A stretch of DNA of 64,000 bases from Sabellastarte sp. h YS-2021 (Eukaryota > Annelida > Polychaeta > Sabellida > Sabellidae): the NCBI GenBank assembly GCA_964017235.1, contig OZ024931.1, positions 97,420,221-97,484,220 of the forward strand. Direction: 5' to 3'. A program made the translations under genes and the position numbers. Shown piece after piece: positions 50,492-63,156 of the stretch; the stretch's first letter is position 1, and every line of letters begins with the position of its first letter. Under the pieces are notes generated by a model that had not been told where the DNA came from, did not search any database, and was given only the letters and a program-made list of their open reading frames with translations.

Positions 50492-53400
50492 GACATACCT
50501 TGCAATAAAGCAGTTTTACCAAAATAATGTCCCAAAACTCTAGCAGAGGATAATGACACCCAAGGTAGGCCACATGTGCTCTACATTTCCAAAAATTCAA
50601 TACTGACCATATTAGTCTTCAAAATTAAACCTTGTGTGACTCTCTATTCAACAAGGTGACCATACATATACAGACTTAAAACGCATATTGGGATTTGTAC
50701 ACTCTTGGTTTAAATACACCACTTCAAAAAAACTAGATTGGGTCAACTCGGCGCCAACATATCAACAGACAGGTCATCACTCACGCAACATGTTTTCACT
50801 ATGTATTTGATTTCACTAGCATTTAATTCACTGTTGATAGATTTACATAGTACTGCAAAATGAAAACAATAAAAATACCAGAGGTGGCCAAAACCTTTGC
50901 AATGAATAATGCATATATATAAAAAAGGTTTCAAGAAAGTCAAACAGTCATTGAGAATATTATTACATGTACATTGTAACATTACATACTTAAAATTCGA
51001 TAATAAGAAGCTGACCTTTAATATGGTAGATATTGTACACTTATACTTCAATAAAAAAATTAAAAAGCTAATTTTTGGATATTATTTCATATCATTTTTT
51101 ATGCAAAGTTCCTCCCCTGTAAAATTGCGGTGGGCAAAGTCCTTTGTGGGCAAAGGTCCTGTGGGCAAGAGCCCTTGTGGGCAAAGGTCCAAACACAAGT
51201 TTATCTGTTTCTATGTTTTAACATATTAGTGGATAGATGAAACATTATAAAACAAATACGCAATTAGATTTTGTTTTTTTTTCTTCATAATTTGACATGT
51301 ATCCTTCCAAGCCTTTTACAAGGTAAATTAAAGATGGTTTCACAGTTTCATTTATAATAAGAAGAAACAGTAAAATCTGACAATATCACTTCTCAGTTCC
51401 TTGCAAACAAAATGAAGTTTTAGTTTATATAGTGCTATATATGCCGGGTTTTATACCAGCATACTGCTTAAACAAAGAGGATGAGTGCTTTTTTCATATA
51501 TGTAGAGCAAAAAAAAAAGAAGATATGGTATAAATCTGATTGATGTATGTTGATCATCTAATTAAACATCTAACTTTTACTGAAGATCTAACACTATTAC
51601 AGGAGATCTGCAACCCTACTGATCAGCCTGGTTCTTTGTTTCTCATTTGATATCATTTCAATACATTTGTTTATTTAGTGTCACTCAACAGCTGGAGGTC
51701 CTCAGAGGGAGGTGGGGGTGGGACTACATTACCTAATATGACAAAGGGATGGAGTGATACTGCATAAATGGTAAGAGATAAACACTCTGATATATATATA
51801 AAAGGGGTAATAAAATACTCAGAAATCATCAATGGTTCAGTCTATCTATTTTATAAACTTGCAATACAAAAAGCTTAGTTATTCTTATGACTGATAAAAA
51901 AATATGCCTCCAGATTTAAATATAAATTATTAAACCACAAGAACAGATTTATAATAATAATTCAGAATTGAGAATTTTAAATGTGTGATTAACAACTGAA
52001 ATAAGTTCATAACTGTAGGAGCTGTGTCAAAATTAACTGAGGCAAGTTGAAAAATACTAAGCTAGTTAAGAGTTAAAAATCCCCTATTTTTACTACATAA
52101 GGCTATAGTTTCATTAATATTGGGACTTAAAGCTCACCAGAAAATAACAGTGTCCATTTTACCTACTTTAATATGTATAACCAGTTTCATTTCAAGCAGG
52201 GAGATAAAAACAGGCACTTCCTTTGAAAAATTCAAAGATTTCAGCTCTATGAGCCACATAGTTTGACAGTTACAGGGCTTTAAAGTGGCACAATGTCCAT
52301 AAATTTGGTCTCTGTGGGCATTTTAGAATTGTTAAAGTGACCTTAGCAATTAAACTACAGATCTGAAACTTTTTGGGTACATAGATAACAAACAAAAATT
52401 ATATAATACAGTTTAAGACTTGTCACACTTAGCATTTTCAAATAACAGGGCAAAATACAGAAAAAAATGTCAAAAAAGGTGACTTGGGTGAGTGTCTATG
52501 GTCCTCATACACAGGTTAAATGTCTACTAAAAGCCTTGATTTTCGGCACATGTAAAAAGAACATAATAATGTATTCCAAGATGGGATTTCAGCTCTGTCA
52601 GTCACATAGTTTAACAGTCACAGGGCTTAAAAGTGGCAAAAAGTCCAAATATTGGGTCTCTGTGGGCCTTTTAGAGACCTCAATGTGACCTTCAAATTAA
52701 AGCTTCAGACTTAAACTCTGTCAGATACAAAGATTACACATAGAATTTATATCTAATACAGTTTGAAACTTCTCCAACTTACCACTTCCAACTTACAGGG
52801 CAACATATGTAAACAAGAGGAGAGTGCCCGTGAACGGGCACTGTGTCAGCTGACTGAATGTTTTTGATTTGTGATGGTGATAATGAGAGGAAAGCATAAT
52901 TATCAGGGAAAGGGCTGTACAGAAATACAGTAAATGGTAACTGAACAGCATGTTCGAAAGATATTCCGAAGCTGACAGAAGAAAAGGACAAAAAAGTTGT
53001 GCCCTGCAAATGGTATTATGAAATAAAGTAACAAGGTAATTGTTTAAGTGTAAAAAGTAGGTTAAAAATATTTAAAGAAATACTATAAATGCAATATCCT
53101 CGTTCGACCATGAAGAAGGGGTCCAAAGGTCAAATCTGACCATACCAAAAGATTCCCAGCCAAAGAATTTAGGATGGTTTACCATCCCAAACCTCTGGGA
53201 CCAATAATAAGTGAGTTATAAGCACTTTTAAGTTTGGCTATCCTCATTTGACATTGAAGGAGGGGTCCAAGGTGAAATACGACCACACCAAAAAATTCCC
53301 AGCTCATGATTTTCTATAGGTTGGTTTTCATTCCAACCTCTAGGACCAATAATAAGCGAGTTATAAGCACTTTTATGTTTGGCTATCCTCATTTGACCTT

Positions 53401-53972
53401 GAAGGAGGGTTCCAAGGTCAAATCGGACCATATTAACAGATTCCCAGCCCATGATTTCCTACAGGTTGGATACAATGATTTACTCAACAGTGAGAACCTG
53501 AAAGAAGCTATTGCTCAGCTATGCCATGACATAGAGGTCTGCAATTTCAATATGTTATAGCTGACCAAAACGTCTGTGAATAACATATTTAACAAAATAC
53601 TCTAAATGTAATAGTTTTCAAGTTACAACTGATTTACTCAACAGTGAGAACCTCAAAGTAACTATTACTCAGCTATGCAATGAGCTACATGTCTGAATTT
53701 TTGCTCTGTTATAGCTGACCTAAAAGTAGGTGAACAACATATTTAAGCAAAATACTGTAAATGCAATAATTTTCAAGTTACAACTGATTTACTCAATATT
53801 GAGAACCTGAAAATAGCTATTGCTCTGCTATGCCATGAGCTATAGGTCTGTAATTTCACTATGTTATAGCTAACCCAAAAGTAGGTGAAAAATATATTTT
53901 AACAAAATACTCCAAATGCAATATTTTTCAAGTTATAGCTGATTTACTCAACAGTCAGTGCCTGAGAATAAA
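49302..53972. repeat. Array unit 9
   Basis: The gag fragment is at 49302-49990 (minus). It carries the 7-A run again. Private: ATAGTTTGACAG (52258), which puts a stop into a short frame open in the other units, and a 6-A instead of 7-A run near 52462. It shares GGATGGTTTACC (53173) with unit 10 only. Confidence 0.95.
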
Positions 53973-56900
53973 CTTGTGTTTTCTTTTATCTGCATGTTTT
54001 TTGGGTCTAGCTGAGACTACCCGAGAGGGTTCCTCCGACTGACCTGAATGTTCATCCGAGACGTGTCTCGGATCAGATTCATGGATGGATTGTTGATCTC
54101 CGAGATGATGTCTCGGGTCAGAGTCCTGAATGGATTGTTTATCTCCAAGATGAGGAGGAAGAGGTGGACCATATAAGTCCACATCCATAGCCTCATCCGC
54201 CCAAGATTGAGTTCTCGGAGGGGTTGGGTCCAGGTTCTCTGGCTGTTTACTAGTACCAGGCTTAGAGGCAGAAGAGGAGGTCTGATCCACCTCCCTTTTA
54301 GACGTCTTTTTAAAATACTGAAATTCGTCTCAGAGAGACTTCATTGCCTCAAGCATAGAAGCCTGGAAGTACACCCATTTGTTGTTGTAATTAGATGTTA
54401 AATTGAGAACCCAGGGATTTTTCAAGTTTGGACTCGTTTTTCTGCTGTAAAGCTGTACCTGGGGTTGGTGGGACAGTTTTAGCTGGAGTTTGAAGAGACA
54501 GTGACTCGAAACGCAGGGGTTGAGGACGTGGTGGGGATGCAAATAATTGTTGAGCAGTACCCTCAAGGTCTGCCCGAGATCCTGTAAATGAATCCACATC
54601 CTCGTCACCCAGGAAGTGAAGCTCATTGTCTCTGGAAGTGTCAGCTTCTTCCTTACATACCGTTTCCTGTTTTTAATTTTTGTTCTTTGGGTATTGAAAG
54701 ATATTTTTATGCAATAAAATGTATGCGTACAAGCAAGCCTGAACCGAGAAAACTCACAAAATGCAAAAAAAGTAAAATACTTATCCTGTCGAAACAGAAC
54801 TTTCACATAATAACCTAAAACATTAATCAAGAAAAATAGCCAAGTAATAACATCCAACAATACTTGAAAACTGGGAAATAGAGTAAAATATTACTGCAAA
54901 TAGTAAACGCTTCCAAATCACGCAGCCAACGAGAAAAGGAGGAAGAATTGAGAAGAGTTCCACGAGAATACAACCTGATGCTACGGCCAACTATAAATGT
55001 CTATTTTTCTTGGATGTTGGCCGGATGCCTGCGGCCTCCCGAGATCAGCATTCAGTTCCACATGGTAAGCTATTGTAGCGCAATAAAATTGTGAGTTGAT
55101 ATGTATTTTAAATAAAACTCCATAATAAATAAATATATATATATATATATATATATAATTTGACATACCTTGCGATAAAGCAGTTTTACCAAAATAATGT
55201 CCCAAAACTCTAGCAGAGGATAATGACACCCAAGGTAGGCCACATGTGCTCTACATTTCCAAAAATTCAATACTGACCATATTAGTCTTCAAAATTAAAC
55301 CTTGTGTGACTCTCTATTCAACAAGGTGACCATACATATACAGACTTAAAACGCATATTGGGATTTGTACACTCTTGGTTTAAATACACCACTTCAAAAA
55401 AACTAGATTGGGTCAACTCGGCGCCAACATATCAACAGACAGGTCATCACTCACGCAACATGTTTTCACTATGTATTTGATTTCATTAGCATTTAATTCA
55501 CTGTTGATAGATTTACATAGTACTGCAAAATGAAAACAATAAAAATACCAGAGGTGGCCAAAACCTTTGCAATGAATAATGCATATATATAAAAAAGGTT
55601 TCAAGAAAGTCAAACAGTCATTGAGAATATTATTACATGTACATTGTAACATTACATACTTAAAATTCGATAATAAGAAGCTGACCTTTAATATGGTAGA
55701 TATTGTACACTTATACTTCAATAAAAAAATTAAAAAGCTAATTTTTGGATATTATTTCATATCATTTTTTATGCAAAGTTCCTCCCCTGTAAAATTGCGG
55801 TGGGCAAAGTCCTTTGTGGGCAAAGGTCCTGTGGGCAAGAGCCCTTGTGGGCAAAGGTCCAAACACAAGTTTATCTGTTTCTATGTTTTAACATATTAGT
55901 GGATAGATGAAACATTATAAAACAAATACGCAATTAGATTTTGTTTTTTTTTCTTCATAATTTGACATGTATCCTTCCAAGCCTTTTACAAGGTAAATTA
56001 AAGCTGGTTTCACAGTTTCATTTATAATAAGAAGAAACAGTAAAATCTGACAATATCACTTCTCAGTTCCTTGCAAACAAAATGAAGTTTTAGTTTATAT
56101 AGTGCTATATATGCCGGGTTTTATACCAGCATACTGCTTAAACAAAGAGGATGAGTGCTTTTTTCATATATGTAGAGCAAAAAAAAAGAAGATATGGTAT
56201 AAATCTGATTGATGTATGTTGATCATCTAATTAAACATCTAACTTTTACTGAAGATCTAACACTATTACAGGAGATCTGCAACCCTACTGATCAGCCTGG
56301 TTCTTTGTTTCTCATTTGATATCATTTCAATACATTTGTTTATTTAGTGTCACTCAACAGCTGGAGGTCCTCAGAGGGAGGTGGGGGTGGGACTACATTA
56401 CCTAATATGACAAAGGGATGGAGTGATACTGCATAAATGGTAAGAGATAAACACTCTGATATATATATAAAAGGGGTAATAAAATACTCAGAAATCATCA
56501 ATGGTTCAGTCTATCTATTTTATAAACTTGCAATACAAAAAGCTTAGTTATTCTTATGACTGATAAAAAAATATGCCTCCAGATTTAAATATAAATTATT
56601 AAACCACAAGAACAGATTTATAATAATAATTCAGAATTGAGAATTTTAAATGTGTGATTAACAACTGAAATAAGTTCATAACTGTAGGAGCTGTGTCAAA
56701 ATTAACTGAGGCAAGTTGAAAAATACTAAGCTAGTTAAGAGTTAAAAATCCCCTATTTTTACTACATAAGGCTATAGTTTCATTAATATTGGGACTTAAA
56801 GCTCACCAGAAAATAACAGTGTCCATTTTACCTACTTTAATATGTATAACCAGTTTCATTTCAAGCAGGGAGATAAAAACAGGCACTTCCTTTGAAAAAT

Positions 56901-58487
56901 TCAAAGATTTCAGCTCTATGAGCCACATAGTTCGACAGTTACAGGGCTTTAAAGTGGCACAATGTCCATAAATTTGGTCTCTGTGGGCATTTTAGAATTG
57001 TTAAAGTGACCTTAGCAATTAAACTACAGATCTGAAACTTTTTGGGTACATAGATAACAAACAAAAATTATATAATACAGTTTAAGACTTGTCACACTTA
57101 GCATTTTCAAATAACAGGGCAAAATACAGAAAAAAAATGTCAAAAAAGGTGACTTGGGTGAGTGTCTATGGTCCTCATACACAGGTTAAATGTCTACTAA
57201 AAGCCTTGATTTTCGGCACATGTAAAAAGAACATAATAATGTATTCCAAGATGGGATTTCAGCTCTGTCAGTCACATAGTTTAACAGTCACAGGGCTTAA
57301 AAGTGGCAAAAAGTCCAAATATTGGGTCTCTGTGGGCCTTTTAGAGACCTCAATGTGACCTTCAAATTAAAGCTTCAGACTTAAACTCTGTCAGATACAA
57401 AGATTACACATAGAATTTATATCTAATACAGTTTGAAACTTCTCCAACTTACCACTTCCAACTTACAGGGCAACATATGTAAACAAGAGGAGAGTGCCCG
57501 TGAACGGGCACTGTGTCAGCTGACTGAATGTTTTTGATTTGTGATGGTGATAATGAGAGGAAAGCATAATTATCAGGGAAAGGGCTGTACAGAAATACAG
57601 TAAATGGTAACTGAACAGCATGTTCGAAAGATATTCCGAAGCTGACAGAAGAAAAGGACAAAAAAGTTGTGCCCTGCAAATGGTATTATGAAATAAAGTA
57701 ACAAGGTAATTGTTTAAGTGTAAAAAGTAGGTTTAAAATATTTAAAGAAATACTATAAATGCAATATCCTCGTTCGACCATGAAGAAGGGGTCCAAAGGT
57801 CAAATCTGACCATACCAAAAGATTCCCAGCCAAAGAATTTAGGATGGTTTACCATCCCAAACCTCTGGGACCAATAATAAGTGAGTTATAAGCACTTTTA
57901 AGTTTGGCTATCCTCATTTGACATTGAAGGAGGGGTCCAAGGTGAAATACGACCACACCAAAAAATTCCCAGCTCATGATTTTCTATAGGTTGGTTTTCA
58001 TTCCAACCTCTAGGACCAATAATAAGCGAGTTATAAGCACTTTTATGTTTGGCTATCCTCATTTGACCTTGAAGGAGGGTTCCAAGGTCAAATCGGACCA
58101 TATTAACAGATTCCCAGCCCATGATTTCCTACAGGTTGGATACAATGATTTACTCAACAGTGAGAACCTGAAAGAAGCTATTGCTCAGCTATGCCATGAC
58201 ATAGAGGTCTGCAATTTCAATATGTTATAGCTGACCAAAACGTCTGTGAATAACATATTTAACAAAATACTCTAAATGTAATAGTTTTCAAGTTACAACT
58301 GATTTACTCAACAGTGAGAACCTCAAAGTAACTATTACTCTGCTATGCCATGAGCTATAGGTCTGTAATTTCACTATGTTATAGCTAACCCAAAAGTAGG
58401 TGAAAAATATATTTTAACAAAATACTCCAAATGCAATATTTTTCAAGTTATAGCTGATTTACTCAACAGTCAGTGCCTGAGAATAAA
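53973..58487. repeat. Array unit 10, one satellite monomer short
   Basis: 4515 bp, 154 bp shorter than its neighbours. The loss is in the satellite near 58340: AACTATTACTC is followed directly by TGCTATGCCATGAGCTATAGG, joining the second and third monomers in register. An extra A near 54770 lengthens a minus-strand frame to 176 codons (54330-54860), which is not a gene. Confidence 0.95.
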
Positions 58488-59642
58488 CTTGTGTTTTCTT
58501 TTATCTGCATGTTTTTTGGGTCTAGCTGAGACTACCCGAGGGGGTTCCTCCGACTGACCTGAATGTTCATCCGAGACATGTCTCGGATCAGATTCATGGA
58601 TGGATTGTTGATCTCCGAGATGATGTCTCGGGTCAGAGTCCTGAATGGATTGTTTATCTCCAAGATGAGGAGGAAGAGGTGGACCATATAAGTCCACATC
58701 CATAGCCTCATCCGCCCAAGATTGAGTTCTCGGAGGGGTTGGGTCCAGGTTCTCTGGCTGTTTACTAGTACCAGGCTTAGAGGCAGAAGAGGAGGTCTGA
58801 TCCACCTCCCTTTTAGACGTCTTTTTAAAATACTGAAATTCGTCTCAGAGAGACTTCATTGCCTCAAGCATAGAAGCCTGGAAGTACACCCATTTGTTGT
58901 TGTAATTAGATGTTAAATTGAGAACCCAGGGATTTTTCAAGTTTGGACTCGTTTTTCTGCTGTAAAGCTGTACCTGGGGTTGGTGGGACAGTTTTAGCTG
59001 GAGTTTGAAGAGACAGTGACTCGAAACGCAGGGGTTGAGGACGTGGTGGGGATGCAAATAATTGTTGAGCAGTACCCTCAAGGTCTGCCCGAGATCCTGT
59101 AAATGAATCCACATCCTCGTCACCCAGGAAGTGAAGCTCATTGTCTCTGGAAGTGTCAGCTTCTTCCTTACATACCGTTTCCTGTTTTTAATTTTTGTTC
59201 TTTGGGTATTGAAAGATATTTTTATGCAATAAAATGTATGCGTACAAGCAAGCCTGAACCGAGAAAACTCACAAAATGCAAAAAAGTAAAATACTTATCC
59301 TGTCGAAACAGAACTTTCACATAATAACCTAAAACATTAATCAAGAAAAATAGCCAAGTAATAACATCCAACAATACTTGAAAACTGGGAAATAGAGTAA
59401 AATATTACTGCAAATAGTAAACGCTTCCAAATCACGCAGCCAACGAGAAAAGGAGGAAGAATTGAGAAGAGTTCCACGAGAATACAACCTGATGCTACGG
59501 CCAACTATAAATGTCTATTTTTCTTGGATGTTGGCCGGATGCCTGCGGCCTCCCGAGATCAGCATTCAGTTCCACATGGTAAGCTATTGTAGCGCAATAA
59601 AATTGTGAGTTGATATGTATTTTAAATAAAACTCCATAATAA

Positions 59643-59677
<35 letters not shown>

Positions 59678-62600
59678 GACATACCTTGCAATAAAGCAGT
59701 TTTACCAAAATAATGTCCCAAAACTCTAGCAGAGGATAATGACACCCAAGGTAGGCCACATGTGCTCTACATTTCCAAAAATTCAATACTGACCATATTA
59801 GTCTTCAAAATTAAACCTTGTGTGACTCTCTATTCAACAAGGTGACCATACATATACAGACTTAAAACGCATATTGGGATTTGTACACTCTTGGTTTAAA
59901 TACACCACTTCAAAAAAACTAGATTGGGTCAACTCGGCGCCAACATATCAACAGACAGGTCATCACTCACGCAACATGTTTTCACTATGTATTTGATTTC
60001 ATTAGCATTTAATTCACTGTTGATAGATTTACATAGTACTGCAAAATGAAAACAATAAAAATACCAGAGGTGGCCAAAACCTTTGCAATGAATAATGCAT
60101 ATATATAAAAAAGGTTTCAAGAAAGTCAAACAGTCATTGAGAATATTATTACATGTACATTGTAACATTACATACTTAAAATTCGATAATAAGAAGCTGA
60201 CCTTTAATATGGTAGATATTGTACACTTATACTTCAATAAAAAAATTAAAAAGCTAATTTTTGGATATTATTTCATATCATTTTTTATGCAAAGTTCCTC
60301 CCCTGTAAAATTGCGGTGGGCAAAGTCCTTTGTGGGCAAAGGTCCTGTGGGCAAGAGCCCTTGTGGGCAAAGGTCCAAACACAAGTTTATCTGTTTCTAT
60401 GTTTTAACATATTAGTGGATAGATGAAACATTATAAAACAAATACGCAATTAGATTTTGTTTTTTTTTCTTCATAATTTGACATGTATCCTTCCAAGCCT
60501 TTTACAAGGTAAATTAAAGCTGGTTTCACAGTTTCATTTATAATAAGAAGAAACAGTAAAATCTGACAATATCACTTCTCAGTTCCTTGCAAACAAAATG
60601 AAGTTTTAGTTTATATAGTGCTACATATGCCGGGTTTTATACCAGCATACTGCTTAAACAAAGAGGATGAGTGCTTTTTTCATATATGTAGAGCAAAAAA
60701 AAAGAAGATATGGTATAAATCTGATTGATGTATGTTGATCATCTAATTAAACATCTAACTTTTACTGAAGATCTAACACTATTACAGGAGATCTGCAACC
60801 CTACTGATCAGCCTGGTTCTTTGTTTCTCATTTGATATCATTTCAATACATTTGTTTATTTAGTGTCACTCAACAGCTGGAGGTCCTCAGAGGGAGGTGG
60901 GGGTGGGACTACATTACCTAATATGACAAAGGGATGGAGTGATACTGCATAAATGGTAAGAGATAAACACTCTGATATATATATAAAAGGGGTAATAAAA
61001 TACTCAGAAATCATCAATGGTTCAGTCTATCTATTTTATAAACTTGCAATACAAAAAGCTTAGTTATTCTTATGACTGATAAAAAAATATGCCTCCAGAT
61101 TTAAATATAAATTATTAAACCACAAGAACAGATTTATAATAATAATTCAGAATTGAGAATTTTAAATGTGTGATTAACAACTGAAATAAGTTCATAACTG
61201 TAGGAGCTGTGTCAAAATTAACTGAGGCAAGTTGAAAAATACTAAGCTAGTTAAGAGTTAAAAATCCCCTATTTTTACTACATAAGGCTATAGTTTCATT
61301 AATATTGGGACTTAAAGCTCACCAGAAAATAACAGTGTCCATTTTACCTACTTTAATATGTATAACCAGTTTCATTTCAAGCAGGGAGATAAAAACAGGC
61401 ACTTCCTTTGAAAAATTCAAAGATTTCAGCTCTATGAGCCACATAGTTCGACAGTTACAGGGCTTTAAAGTGGCACAATGTCCATAAATTTGGTCTCTGT
61501 GGGCATTTTAGAATTGTTAAAGTGACCTTAGCAATTAAACTACAGATCTGAAACTTTTTGGGTACATAGATAACAAACAAAAATTATATAATACAGTTTA
61601 AGACTTGTCACACTTAGCATTTTCAAATAACAGGGCAAAATACAGAAAAAAAATGTCAAAAAAGGTGACTTGGGTGAGTGTCTATGGTCCTCATACACAG
61701 GTTAAATGTCTACTAAAAGCCTTGATTTTCGGCACATGTAAAAAGAACATAATAATGTATTCCAAGATGGGATTTCAGCTCTGTCAGTCACATAGTTTAA
61801 CAGTCACAGGGCTTAAAAGTGGCAAAAAGTCCAAATATTGGGTCTCTGTGGGCCTTTTAGAGACCTCAATGTGACCTTCAAATTAAAGCTTCAGACTTAA
61901 ACTCTGTCAGATACAAAGATTACACATAGAATTTATATCTAATACAGTTTGAAACTTCTCCAACTTACCACTTCCAACTTACAGGGCAACATATGTAAAC
62001 AAGAGGAGAGTGCCCGTGAACGGGCACTGTGTCAGCTGACTGAATGTTTTTGATTTGTGATGGTGATAATGAGAGGAAAGCATAATTATCAGGGAAAGGG
62101 CTGTACAGAAATACAGTAAATGGTAACTGAACAGCATGTTCGAAAGATATTCCGAAGCTGACAGAAGAAAAGGACAAAAAAGTTGTGCCCTGCAAATGGT
62201 ATTATGAAATAAAGTAACAAGGTAATTGTTTAAGTGTAAAAAGTAGGTTAAAAATATTTAAAGAAATACTATAAATGCAATATCCTCGTTCGACAATGAA
62301 GAAGGGGTCCAAAGGTCAAATCTGACCATACCAAAAGATTCCCAGCCAAAGAATTTAGGATGATTTACCATCCCAAACCTCTGGGACCAATAATAAGTGA
62401 GTTATAAGCACTTTTAAGTTTGGCTATCCTCATTTGACATTGAAGGAGGGGTCCAAGGTGAAATACGACCACACCAAAAAATTCCCAGCTCATGATTTTC
62501 TATAGGTTGGTTTTCATTCCAACCTCTAGGACCAATAATAAGCGAGTTATAAGCACTTTTATGTTTGGCTATCCTCATTTGACCTTGAAGGAGGGTTCCA

Positions 62601-63156
62601 AGGTCAAATTGGACCATATTAACAGATTCCCAGCCCATGATTTCCTACAGGTTGGATACAATGATTTACTCAACAGTGAGAACCTGAAAGAAGCTATTGC
62701 TCAGCTATGCCATGACATAGAGGTCTGCAATTTCAATATGTTATAGCTGACCAAAACGTCTGTGAATAACATATTTAACAAAATACTCTAAATGTAATAG
62801 TTTTCAAGTTACAACTGATTTACTCAACAGTGAGAACCTCAAAGTAACTATTACTCAGCTATGCAATGAGCTACATGTCTGAATTTTTGCTCTGTTATAG
62901 CTGACCTAAAAGTAGATGAACAACATATTTAAGCAAAATACTGTAAATGCAATAATTTTCAAGTTACAACTGATTTACTCAATATTGAGAACCTGAAAAT
63001 AGCTATTGCTCCGCTATGCCATGAGCTATAGGTATGTAATTTCACTATGTTATAGCTAACCCAAAAGTAGGTGAAAAATATATTTTAACAAAATACTCCA
63101 AATGCAATATTTTTCAAGTTATAGCTGATTTACTCAACAGTCAGTGCCTGAGAATA
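58488..63156. repeat. Array unit 11 (right edge copy)
   Basis: The gag fragment is at 58488-59176 (minus). Continuous on the right with unamplified satellite, so it holds the parental right end. It carries several private bases (CGACAATGAAG at 62291, CAAATTGGACC at 62605, AGTAGATGAAC at 62911, AGGTATGTAAT at 63031). In gag it has GAGACATGTCTC like unit 1, where units 2-10 have GAGACGTGTCTC. Confidence 0.95.

Larger units (their letters stand above)
11979..63156. repeat. Tandem array of 11 direct copies of a 4.66-kb unit
   Basis: Unit starts (at CTTGTGTTTTC) are 11979, 16638, 21301, 25962, 30628, 35298, 39964, 44630, 49302, 53973 and 58488; the array ends at 63156. Unit lengths are 4659, 4663, 4661, 4666, 4670, 4666, 4666, 4672, 4671, 4515 and 4669. 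Each unit contains the DIRS 5' end (first about 1114 bases), gene-free AT-rich DNA, two internal tandem repeats and 155-bp satellite. All junctions read GAGAATAAACTTGTG. Copies are nearly identical, with scattered single-base and microsatellite differences. Within units there is no gene I can support; short frames recur only because the DNA is duplicated. Confidence 0.97.

Noticed and set aside
54330-54860. 176-codon minus-strand frame in unit 10
   Set aside because: It exists only because one extra A joins two frames over the DIRS 5' UTR and gag shadow frame; other units lack it.
11979-63156. rDNA, 5S or histone gene cluster
   Set aside because: The 4.66-kb period is in the range of such clusters, but the unit has no rRNA-like or histone coding sequence; the only recognisable content is DIRS and satellite.
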